Assembly (NCBI RefSeq): GCF_029946505.1
Contig: NZ_JARZHG010000037.1
Span: forward strand, 1-64,000
From: Polyangium sp. y55x31
GTDB lineage: Bacteria > Myxococcota_A > Polyangia > Polyangiales > Polyangiaceae
Length of the DNA: 64,000 bases
Reading direction: 5' to 3'
Positions 27,160-35,203 of the stretch are shown in pieces. Each line of letters opens with the position of its first letter. Positions within the stretch are counted from its first letter, which is position 1. Made by a program: the position numbers and the translations under genes. The notes beneath the pieces are model-generated. The model was not told the origin of the DNA. It worked only from the letters and a program-made list of their open reading frames with translations, and searched no databases.

Positions 27160-27996
27160 TCAGCGCTCCTGCGAGGCTGTGTAATCGGTCGAGCGGGTGA
27201 CGGCTTCCCACCGATTGATTTCGTCGATCACGGCGTCGAGCTTCGCCCGCGCTCGTGTGAGCGCGTCCGTGCCGAGCAGGAGATGCAGCGGCGGGTTCTC
27301 GGCCCGCACTGCGGCGAGGATTGCTTGTGCTGCCCGGTCGGGATCGCCGATCTGGCGCCCGGCCATCGCGTCGAGCGCGGCGCCTGTGCGCCCCACGGTG
27401 CTGGCGTAGGCGGGGTCTGCGGCGGCGCTGCGCTGGATGGAATGGGATGACAGGAAATCGGTCCGGAATGCGCCTGGGGCCACCGCCGTCACCTTGATGC
27501 CGAGCGGTGCGACCTCTTGCGAAAGTGATGCGGACAGCCCTTCGAGTGCGTATTTTGCCGCGGCATAAAGTCCCGAACCGGCGCCGGGGGCGCGGCCGGC
27601 GATCGAGGTGATGTTGACGATGTGGCCGGCTTTCTGGGCACGCAGGCGTGGCAGTGCGGCGCGGATGATGCGGAAGGGCGCGAACACGTCGACCTCGAAC
27701 AGCCGCACGAGCTCGGCGTCCGTTGCCTGCTCGATCGCGCCGAGAAGGCCGTAGCCTGCGTTGTTGACGATCACGTCGATCTGCCCGGCGTGATCGAAGG
27801 CTGCTGCGACTGTCGCCTCGATCGCGCCGGGATCGGCGACGTCGAGGGTCAACACTTCGAGCGTGCCTGGCCCCGCTGCGATGTCGGGCGTGCCGGACCG
27901 CACCGTCCCGTACACGCGGTCGCCCTCGGCCACCGCCGCCTGCGCGAGAGATCGGCCGAGACCGCGCGAGATCCCCGTGATGAACCATGTCTTCAT
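27160..27996 (-). CDS. Short-chain dehydrogenase/reductase
   Basis: A 278-residue classical SDR. The nucleotide motif TGISRGLG is at 7-14, NNAG follows beta-4, and the catalytic Ser and YAAAK are present. GGAGACAGA precedes ATG 27996. It is divergent from a LysR regulator with 110 bp between the starts, the classic arrangement in which the LysR protein controls its neighbour. Substrate unknown. Confidence 0.92.
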   Translation of the reverse strand: MKTWFITGISRGLGRSLAQAAVAEGDRVYGTVRSGTPDIAAGPGTLEVLTLDVADPGAIEATVAAAFDHAGQIDVIVNNAGYGLLGAIEQATDAELVRLFEVDVFAPFRIIRAALPRLRAQKAGHIVNITSIAGRAPGAGSGLYAAAKYALEGLSASLSQEVAPLGIKVTAVAPGAFRTDFLSSHSIQRSAAADPAYASTVGRTGAALDAMAGRQIGDPDRAAQAILAAVRAENPPLHLLLGTDALTRARAKLDAVIDEINRWEAVTRSTDYTASQER

Positions 27997-28106
27997 TTCT
28001 GTCTCCTTGGGTTGCCCCGAGACGTAACCCCCGCTGGCTCGGTACAGAATGCCGGCGTTTCTCACAGCACTTGTTAGCTCGGCTGAAAAATGCTTCGAGA
28101 GGAGCC

Positions 28107-29024
28107 ATGGATCCCCTGCTCTCGGGCAGCGACTTCAACCAGCTCCGCGCGTTCGTCGCGGTGGGCGAGCAGCTCTCCTTCAGCCGTGCGGCCGAGGCGC
28201 TCGGCGTCACGCCCTCGGCCTTGAGCCAGCTTTTGCGCGGGTTCGAGGAGCGGGTCGGGGTGCGCCTCGTGAATCGCACCACGCGATCGGTTGCGCTCAC
28301 CGAGGCCGGCGCGACCTTGTTCCAGCGCGTCCGGCCGGCTGTGCAAGAGCTCGGCGAGGCGATCGGCCAGGTGCGCCGCACACGCGAGCGCGTCGCCGGC
28401 ACCGTTCGTGTTCATTCCTTCCGCTCGGCGGTCGCGAAGTATCTCGACCCGATCCTGGCTGGGTTCGGCGAGGCTTACCCCGACGTGGTGCTCGACATCA
28501 CCCTCGACGACGCGGTGGTCGACCTGGTCGCTGGCGGGTATGACGCCGCGCTCCGCATCGGCGAGGTGATCGAGCGTGACCTCATCGCGGTGCGGCTTGG
28601 CCCGGAGTTGCGCCAGATCGCGGTCGCCGCGCCCTCTTATCTCGCTCGGTACGGCCGGCCCGAGCATCCGCGCGACCTCGTTCATCACCGTTGCATCCGC
28701 TGGCGTTGGCCGGGACATACCGCGCCTTATGCGTGGGAGTTCTGCGAGGACGGCGCGTGGTTTTCGGTGACGGTCGACGGCCCGCTGATCGTCAACGACA
28801 AGGAAATGGCGCTGCGCGCCGCTCGCAAGGGCATCGGCATCGGCTTTCCGGTCGAGGACACGGTGCGCGACGACATCGCCGCGGGGCGCCTCGTGCCGCT
28901 GCTCGAACGGTGGTCGGCGCCGTTTCCAGGGATGTTTCTGTGTTATCCGCGACAGCGGCAAATGGCGCCGGCGCTCCGTGCATTCATCGATACGGTGAGG
29001 ACGGTAAGAGATCCTGGTAAATGA
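28107..29024 (+). CDS. LysR-family transcriptional regulator
   Basis: A 305-residue regulator. The winged helix-turn-helix is at residues 8-65 (FSRAAEALGVTPSALSQ), followed by a periplasmic-binding-protein-like effector domain to about 295. AGAGGAG precedes ATG 28107. It is divergent from the SDR gene, its likely target. The effector is unknown. Confidence 0.92.
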   Translation: MDPLLSGSDFNQLRAFVAVGEQLSFSRAAEALGVTPSALSQLLRGFEERVGVRLVNRTTRSVALTEAGATLFQRVRPAVQELGEAIGQVRRTRERVAGTVRVHSFRSAVAKYLDPILAGFGEAYPDVVLDITLDDAVVDLVAGGYDAALRIGEVIERDLIAVRLGPELRQIAVAAPSYLARYGRPEHPRDLVHHRCIRWRWPGHTAPYAWEFCEDGAWFSVTVDGPLIVNDKEMALRAARKGIGIGFPVEDTVRDDIAAGRLVPLLERWSAPFPGMFLCYPRQRQMAPALRAFIDTVRTVRDPGK

Positions 29025-29099
29025 TCTTGTCGGTCGAAATCGAGAAAATCATGCCGTTTTCGAGGCGAGGGCGTGTATTCTGCGCCTGGAGGTGACGAC

Positions 29100-29672
29100 A
29101 TGAACCGACGAATGTTCTTGCCGCTTTTCGCCCTCGTCCTCGGGCTCGCCGCCTGCGGCGACGACGTGGCTTCCGAGGAGGACGCGCGCCGCGCCTACGA
29201 GAGCCTCGACAAATCGATCGACAAGGCCATGCAGCTCGGCTTCCAGGGCTTCAATGCCGCGTCGAGCGCGAACATCGATCCGCAGATGGCCAATGGTGAC
29301 AGGACGGGCACCATCACCATCAGCGGCAAGGTGGATCAGGGTGCGTCGGACAACAAGACGATGACCCTGAACGAGGTCTTGAAGGATTACTCCGACGACG
29401 GCGAGGTCACGTACAACACCTCGGGCACGGGTCCGGTCCTCGATCTGAAGCTCGCCGGCATTCCCAACGGCACGATCACGGGCACGCTCGTCGGCGCATT
29501 CACCATGTCGGGCGCGCTCGAAGGCAGCGTCACGCTGAACCTCACGATCAACGGCGAGCTCCAGCCCACGATGGCCGATCCGATGAAGATCGAGCGCAAG
29601 CCGGGGACGACGAAAATCACAGGAACGGCGACGAGTGATTACGGCACCTACGAGGTGAACCTCACCCGCTGA
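29100..29672 (+). CDS. Small lipoprotein of unknown function
   Basis: A 190-residue lipoprotein with lipobox LAAC (Cys19) after a short basic start. GGAGGTGA lies directly before ATG 29100. The mature protein is largely beta, with repeated GTITG and SGALEGS segments and no cysteines besides the anchor. No family recognised. The OmpA-like lipoprotein begins 47 bp downstream on the same strand, so both may be envelope structural proteins of one operon. Confidence 0.75.
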   Translation: MNRRMFLPLFALVLGLAACGDDVASEEDARRAYESLDKSIDKAMQLGFQGFNAASSANIDPQMANGDRTGTITISGKVDQGASDNKTMTLNEVLKDYSDDGEVTYNTSGTGPVLDLKLAGIPNGTITGTLVGAFTMSGALEGSVTLNLTINGELQPTMADPMKIERKPGTTKITGTATSDYGTYEVNLTR

Positions 29673-29718
29673 CGATTTTCCTTTCCCGGCCCGCCCTCCC
29701 AAGCGCATCGTTCGAGCC

Positions 29719-30411
29719 GTGCGCTCCCCTTTCCTCGCCCTGCCCCTCGTCCTCGCCGCGCTCGGATCCGGGTGCGGCGCGACGAACCCGCCCCCCGAGC
29801 CTCCGCCCGTGATCCTCACGGACACCCCGAAGGCGCCGCCTGCGCCTTCTGCCCTCGCCGCGGCCGAGGATCCGCCCGCGCCGGAGCCCGAGCCCGAGCC
29901 CACGCCGGAGCCCGCGCCGAGCAATCCCGCGGAAAACCCTGCGCCCTCGCCATGGCTCGCCGGGCCCACGAGCCCCGGATCGTTCACACTCGAAGGCGGC
30001 CGGCTCGTCGTGAAAGAGCCCATCGAGTTCGACACGGGCAAGGACAGCCTCAAGGCCACGAGCGGGCCGGCCCTCGATTTCATCACCGCGTTCCTTCAGG
30101 CCAAACCCGACCTCACGCTCCTCCGCATCGAGGGCCATTCCGACAGCCTCGGGAGCTCGGCCATGAACCTCGAGCTCTCGGGCCGCCGCGCGCTCTCCCT
30201 CGCACGGGCGCTCGTTTCGCGCGGCGTCGATTGCAGGCGGCTCATCGCCGTGGGATTCGGCGAGACCAAGCCCATCGGCGACAACCGCACCGAGGAGGGG
30301 CGCAAGCAAAACCGGCGCATGGAGTTCGTCGTGGCCGCGCTCAAAGGCCGGCCCGTGATGGGTTTGCCGGTCGACGGCGGCGGACGCGTCGCGGGGGATC
30401 CCTGTCACTAG
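29719..30411 (+). CDS. OmpA-family peptidoglycan-binding lipoprotein
   Basis: A 230-residue protein starting at GTG 29719. The lipobox is SGCG (Cys19). A Pro/Glu-rich spacer (PEPEPEPTPEP) would span the periplasm. The C-terminal 120 residues form an OmpA domain with IEFDTGKDSL, EGHSDSLGS and NRRMEFVV segments, including the Asp and Arg that bind diaminopimelate. It ties the outer membrane to the cell wall. Confidence 0.88.
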   Translation: MRSPFLALPLVLAALGSGCGATNPPPEPPPVILTDTPKAPPAPSALAAAEDPPAPEPEPEPTPEPAPSNPAENPAPSPWLAGPTSPGSFTLEGGRLVVKEPIEFDTGKDSLKATSGPALDFITAFLQAKPDLTLLRIEGHSDSLGSSAMNLELSGRRALSLARALVSRGVDCRRLIAVGFGETKPIGDNRTEEGRKQNRRMEFVVAALKGRPVMGLPVDGGGRVAGDPCH

Positions 30412-30436
30412 ATACGTTTGGCGGGAAAACCGAGCG

Positions 30437-30997
30437 TCAATCCCCCCGGGCCAGCACCACGACCGAATACCCGACCGCCGGGACGCGGCCCGGGTTGTGG
30501 TACGAGTGCCGCTGATCGCCGCGGAACACCACGACGTCGCCCTCGGCCACCTCGAACCGCTCGCCCGCGACCCAGAGCTGGATCTCGCCCGCCTCGACCG
30601 TGAGGTATTCGCGCGTGCCGGGCGTGTGCGGGACGCCGGTCATCCGGCCGGACGGGGCGATCTCGATACGATCGATCTCCATCCCGGGAATGGCGTCCGG
30701 CAGGAGCTTTCGCACGACGGCTTGCCCCGGCGTGCGCACGGGCAAGGTCTCGCGGGCGTAGTGACGCGCGGCGCTGCGTGGTGCGCTCAAGAGCTCCTCG
30801 ATCGACACCTGGAGCGCGGACGCGGCGCGGTTCAGGACCGCGAGCGTCGGGTTCGCCTCGCCGGACTCGAGGTGCGCCCACGTCGCGCGCGGCACCCCGC
30901 CGAGCTTGGCCATCTGCTGTTGCGTGAGCCCCCGCGCCTCCCGGAGCTGCTTGACGTTCTTGGCGAGCCGGCCCGCGAGATCCCGATCCCCATCCAT
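30437..30997 (-). CDS. XRE-family regulator with cupin domain
   Basis: A 186-residue repressor-type protein. The helix-turn-helix (LTQQQMAKLGGVPRATW) is at residues 25-45 and the C-terminal cupin (about 110-180) contains the TPGTREYLTVEAGE and GDQRHSYHN segments. Such proteins sense a small ligand and often control polyamine, amino-acid or stress genes. ATG 30997 is chosen because the DNA-binding fold begins soon after it. It is divergent from mscS with about 220 bp between, but a regulatory link is unproven. Confidence 0.88.
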   Translation of the reverse strand: MDGDRDLAGRLAKNVKQLREARGLTQQQMAKLGGVPRATWAHLESGEANPTLAVLNRAASALQVSIEELLSAPRSAARHYARETLPVRTPGQAVVRKLLPDAIPGMEIDRIEIAPSGRMTGVPHTPGTREYLTVEAGEIQLWVAGERFEVAEGDVVVFRGDQRHSYHNPGRVPAVGYSVVVLARGD

Positions 30998-31217
30998 GGG
31001 CCCCAAGCAGAGCAGATTCCAACCCCTTGGCGCAAGCTCCAACGACTCGGCAGCCTCCCCCGAGGCACGCTGAGGACGCGTGTCCTCACCTCCAGCCGCG
31101 GAGTGATGCCTCGCCGCCTCGGATCGAGACCCCTCACGCATCCCGATCGAGCCCTTGTAATGGCGGATCGTCCCGGATACGTTCCCGGCACAGGGATTGC
31201 TGGCGGGGAAAACCAAC

Positions 31218-32045
31218 ATGAACGAAACGATTCAAAAGTACATCGACGTGGCCGTTCAGCTCGGCATGAACGTGGGATTGAAGATCCTCGGGGCGATCGT
31301 CCTCTGGATCATCGGCCGCCTCGTGATCCGCGCGGTGCGCGGCATTCTCGATCGCAACCTCCAGGCGCGTGAGATCGACGCCACGGTCAGCAAGTACCTG
31401 AGCTCGGTGGCGGGCGTCCTGCTCAACATCCTGCTCCTCCTCTCGGTGCTCAGCATCTTCGGCATCGAGACGACGACGTTCGCGGGCCTGCTCGCGGCGG
31501 CAGGCGTGGCGATCGGCGTGGCGTGGTCGGGCCTGCTCGCGAACCTCGCGGCGGGCGTCTTCATGATCGTGCTCCGCCCCTTCAAGGTCGGCGATGACGT
31601 CCTCGCGGGCGGCGTCGAGGGCACGGTGCACTCGATTGGCCTCTTCGTCACGACGATCGACACGCCCGCCAACGTCCGGGTCTTCGTGGGCAACGGCAAG
31701 ATCTTCAACGACACCATCAGGAACTTCTCCGAGAACCCCTACCGCCGCGTGGATCTCAGCGTGCAGCTCTCGAACCAGGCCGACGTGCACAAGGCCATCG
31801 CGGTGCTGAAGGAGAAGATCGCGGCCATCCCGCACGTCGCGAAGACGCCGGCGCCGGTCGTCGAGCTGCAGAGCATCACGCTCACCGGCCCCGTGATCGC
31901 CGTGCAGCCCTGCTGCCACAACAGCCATTACGGGGCCGTGTACTCCGCGGCGATCCAGATGATCCACGACGAGATCGGCAAGCTCGGCTTCCCGGCCCCG
32001 GCAACCCCGGTCCTCGTCACCGAGCCCAAGAAGGCCGCCGCCTGA
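31218..32045 (+). CDS. Small-conductance mechanosensitive channel (MscS family)
   Basis: A 275-residue channel of MscS size. Three membrane helices occupy about residues 15-115; the third is the Gly/Ala-rich pore helix (AGVAIGVAWSGLLANLAAGV). The beta domain with RPFKVGDDV and a cytoplasmic alpha/beta domain follow. It releases solutes on osmotic downshock. ATG 31218 with a modest GGGGA site is preferred over a TTG 21 bases upstream. Confidence 0.93.
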   Translation: MNETIQKYIDVAVQLGMNVGLKILGAIVLWIIGRLVIRAVRGILDRNLQAREIDATVSKYLSSVAGVLLNILLLLSVLSIFGIETTTFAGLLAAAGVAIGVAWSGLLANLAAGVFMIVLRPFKVGDDVLAGGVEGTVHSIGLFVTTIDTPANVRVFVGNGKIFNDTIRNFSENPYRRVDLSVQLSNQADVHKAIAVLKEKIAAIPHVAKTPAPVVELQSITLTGPVIAVQPCCHNSHYGAVYSAAIQMIHDEIGKLGFPAPATPVLVTEPKKAAA

Positions 32046-32066
32046 TTCTCGCTCCCCTCCCCCGAT

Positions 32067-34145
32067 CTATCTCGCCCCTCCCCGCGCCCGCGACAACCAG
32101 AACGTGACGTTCGGCCCATCGCGGCGACCCGGCGGCATGTTTTGCCGGTCGTAGATCACGAGCGGCACCTCCGACTGCATCACGACCTCCGCGTCGAGCG
32201 TTTGCCGCAGCTCGCTGCACGTCGACGCATACGCCTCGTCGGCGTTTTTCTGGGACCAGCACGGCAGGCCCTCGTAGAGGTAAAGGCACGCGGGCGGGTC
32301 GCGGAGCAGCTCTTCGAGCGGCTTTTCGATCTTCACTTCGGGGCGGACCCCCGGGGCGAACGTGGGGACGACGCGATAACGATCCTTTCCGCGATCACGC
32401 CCGCCCACACGCTCGCCGATGCGAGCGAACCGCAGCTCCTTCGCTTGCGCGTCCGCGCCGGCGTACTCGATCACCGTGCAGCCTTCGGGCACGAGATCGC
32501 GGGCCTTTTGCACGAACGCGTGCTCCCGCATCTCGGTGAAGCCGACGTCCTCGATCCACCCGCGATACAGCAAGGGCGCCGCGAGGAGCGCCCCGCAGGC
32601 GACGAAGACACCCGCGCGCTTTCGCTCCCAGAGCCAAGGCACGGCGCTCGCGCCGAGGAGGAGGAAGGGGACGACGAGGTGCATGTGATGCCGCGCGCGC
32701 ATCGTCTCCTCCATGACGAAGGCGTGCGTGATCGTGAAGATCGCGAGCCAGCCGAGGAGGAACACGACGAGCCTGCGTTCGCCCGCGCGATACCCGATGA
32801 TCGCACCGGCGAAGGCGAGCACCACGAGCACCGGCGGCGTCACGGCGGGATCGGTGAGCACGAAGAGCTTCGGCACGAGGACCGCGCGCCCCGCATCGAG
32901 CAGCCAGCTCGGCCGAAAGAGAGCCGTTTGCACGGCCGCCTCGTTCGTCGAGAAGAACACCGGAAACACGAGCGCGCCCATTCCGCCGACGACGAGCAGG
33001 CCGAGCACGCGCCGCACGGGAGGCGCCGTCTCCGGGTGGAGCGAGACGACGGCGGCCATGTAGATGACGATGAACAGGATGTTCAGCGGCCGGAGCAGGT
33101 ACCCCGTGTAAAGAGCGGCCGGCAGGCAGGCGATCGCGACGATGCGGAAGACGCGCGACGGGTCGCGGAGCCACGCGTGGATGAGCGCGAACGAGAGCGA
33201 GGTGATCACGAGCGAGGGGACGAATGCATCCTCGCAGCGCGAGAAACGGATGTGTTGCGGCAAGAATGCGACGGCGAACGCGGCGAAGAGGCCGGCGCGT
33301 GGATCACGCAGGAGGTAGGTCGCGTGGCCGAAGAGCACGAGCGGCATCGCGGCGGCGTACCCGAAGTTCGTCCACGTGATGACGTCGGTCAGGTAAAACG
33401 GGCCGCCGGCGCGCGCGGCGAGCGCTTCGAGCACGGGCCCGTCGGCGACGGCGCGCACGTTCGGCCAGAGGCGCGTCCAGGGCCAGGCGCCGAGGAACGA
33501 GACGGGCGCGAGCCAGAGCCGCGTGGCCGCGCCGGCGAGGACGATCGCGGCGAGGGCGCCTCGCATCCACGCAGGCTCGTCCCGCGTGAGCCGGACGGCG
33601 AGGACGGTGGCGAGCGCGACGAACCCGAAGAGCGCGACGATGCCATCGAGATCCCCCCATTGCCCCGCGGCGTAGGCTGCGACGCGCGCCTGGATCGGGG
33701 CCACGCCGGACGAACGTGGAGTCGCCTTCGGCTGCGGCTCGATCCAGAGGCCGCCGTGATCATTTCGGGTGAGGGCTTCGAAGAGCGTGGCGACGGCCTT
33801 TTCGGCCGCGGGATCCCCCGAGGGATCACGCACGGCCACGAAGCTCGACGAGCGCGGGGCCTCGGGGCGCGCGGCCTCGTCTTCGGGGTGGACCAGGGTG
33901 ACGCGGGCCTCGCGCCCCTTCGGCTCACGCAGGCTGACGAGGATCCGTTGCTGCTCGATGGAGACGTTCCAGAGCGCGAATCCCTCGGCGACGTCCTTGC
34001 CAAGGGTGAAGGGAGCGAAGAGCGCGAGCACGTCCTTCTCGCGCCCGCCGGGGAGCATGTACGGATGCGCGAGGGCGCGCGGCGCCCAGGAAACGAGCGC
34101 GAGGACGAACAGCAGGAAGGACAGGGCGGCCCGGCGAAACGTCAC
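32067..34145 (-). CDS. Multi-spanning membrane protein, GT-C glycosyltransferase-like
   Basis: A 692-residue membrane protein. A cleavable signal-like helix is followed by an extracytoplasmic beta domain of about 130 residues, about ten or more transmembrane helices from residue 170 to 510, and a soluble C-terminal domain with paired cysteines. The layout resembles glycosyltransferase family 39/GT-C proteins, but the expected acidic motif in the first loop is not obvious, so the enzymatic role is tentative. It converges with mscS. Confidence 0.6.
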   Translation of the reverse strand: MTFRRAALSFLLFVLALVSWAPRALAHPYMLPGGREKDVLALFAPFTLGKDVAEGFALWNVSIEQQRILVSLREPKGREARVTLVHPEDEAARPEAPRSSSFVAVRDPSGDPAAEKAVATLFEALTRNDHGGLWIEPQPKATPRSSGVAPIQARVAAYAAGQWGDLDGIVALFGFVALATVLAVRLTRDEPAWMRGALAAIVLAGAATRLWLAPVSFLGAWPWTRLWPNVRAVADGPVLEALAARAGGPFYLTDVITWTNFGYAAAMPLVLFGHATYLLRDPRAGLFAAFAVAFLPQHIRFSRCEDAFVPSLVITSLSFALIHAWLRDPSRVFRIVAIACLPAALYTGYLLRPLNILFIVIYMAAVVSLHPETAPPVRRVLGLLVVGGMGALVFPVFFSTNEAAVQTALFRPSWLLDAGRAVLVPKLFVLTDPAVTPPVLVVLAFAGAIIGYRAGERRLVVFLLGWLAIFTITHAFVMEETMRARHHMHLVVPFLLLGASAVPWLWERKRAGVFVACGALLAAPLLYRGWIEDVGFTEMREHAFVQKARDLVPEGCTVIEYAGADAQAKELRFARIGERVGGRDRGKDRYRVVPTFAPGVRPEVKIEKPLEELLRDPPACLYLYEGLPCWSQKNADEAYASTCSELRQTLDAEVVMQSEVPLVIYDRQNMPPGRRDGPNVTFWLSRARGGAR

Positions 34146-34185
34146 GGGCCGAGCGTACTCGATCCCGGCGCCGCCTGGCCGTCCT

Positions 34186-35157
34186 TCACCACGCGTACGC
34201 TTCGGGCGCGGCGCCGCCGGGGCCGGGGAAGATCTCGTCGAGCTTCTTCAGGGTCGCCGGGTCGAGCTTGATGTCGAGCGCGCGCACCGTGCCGTCGAGC
34301 TGCTCGATCGTACGTGGACCAATGATCGGCGCGGTCACGGCGGGCTGCGCGAGGAGCCACGCGAGCCCGACGTCGGCGGCGGGCTGGCCGAGGCCTTCCG
34401 CGAGCGCCTCGAACCGCTCGAGTTTTTCGCGGTATTTGAGCAGGTTCTTTTGCGCGAAATCGGTGGCGAGCCGCCCTTCTTTTTCTTTCTTGAGGGCGCC
34501 GCCGAGGATGCCGCCCTTGAGCGGGCTCCACGGGATGACGCCGAGCCCGTAGTGCTCGCAGGCGGGGATCACCTCGAGCTCGATCGTGCGGTCGATCAGG
34601 TTGTACAGGCTCTGCTCCGAGACGAGCCCCAGGAAATGGCGCGATTTCGCGGCCTCGTTCGCCTGCGCGATGTGCCAGCCCGCGAAGTTCGAGGAGCCCA
34701 CGTAGATCACCTTGCCCTGCTGGACGAGGACCTCCATCGCTTGCCAGATCTCGTCCCACGGCGCGTCGCGATCGACGTGGTGCATCTGGTAGAGATCGAT
34801 GTGATCGGTCTGGAGCCGCCGGAGCGATTCCTCGCACGCCTGCCGGATGTGCAGCGCCGAGAGGCGCGAGGTATTCGGCCAGTCGCCCATGCCGCCGTAG
34901 ACCTTCGTCGCGATCACGGTCTTCTCGCGGCGCCCGCCTCCCTGGGCGAACCAGCGGCCGATGATCTGCTCCGTCCAGCCCTCGCCCTTCTTCCAGCCGT
35001 ACACGTTGGCCGTATCGAAGAAGTTGATCCCGAGATCGAGGGCGCGGTCCATGATGCGGAACGAGTCTTCCTCGCTCGTCTGGGGGCCGAAGTTCATCGT
35101 GCCGAGGCAAAGTCGGCTGACCTTGAGGGCCGTGCGGCCGAGTCGGGTGTATTGCAT
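34186..35157 (-). CDS. Aldo/keto reductase
   Basis: A 323-residue enzyme of usual length. FFDTANVYGW provides the catalytic Asp and Tyr, IATKVYGG the Lys and LYQMHHVD the His. The C-terminal IIGPRTIEQL is the NADPH phosphate segment. It is a different subfamily from the enzyme at 17019. Downstream of DNA polymerase II on the same strand, 46 bp from its stop region; physiological substrate unknown. Confidence 0.92.
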   Translation of the reverse strand: MQYTRLGRTALKVSRLCLGTMNFGPQTSEEDSFRIMDRALDLGINFFDTANVYGWKKGEGWTEQIIGRWFAQGGGRREKTVIATKVYGGMGDWPNTSRLSALHIRQACEESLRRLQTDHIDLYQMHHVDRDAPWDEIWQAMEVLVQQGKVIYVGSSNFAGWHIAQANEAAKSRHFLGLVSEQSLYNLIDRTIELEVIPACEHYGLGVIPWSPLKGGILGGALKKEKEGRLATDFAQKNLLKYREKLERFEALAEGLGQPAADVGLAWLLAQPAVTAPIIGPRTIEQLDGTVRALDIKLDPATLKKLDEIFPGPGGAAPEAYAW

Positions 35158-35203
35158 GGCGCGGCACGATACTCCCCGCGCGTGGGCATGTCACCCGGGC
35201 ACT

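Noticed and set aside
32142-34271. Very long rightward frame antisense to the membrane protein
   Set aside because: Dominated by Arg/Glu/His, without start signal; the leftward frame encodes clear membrane helices.
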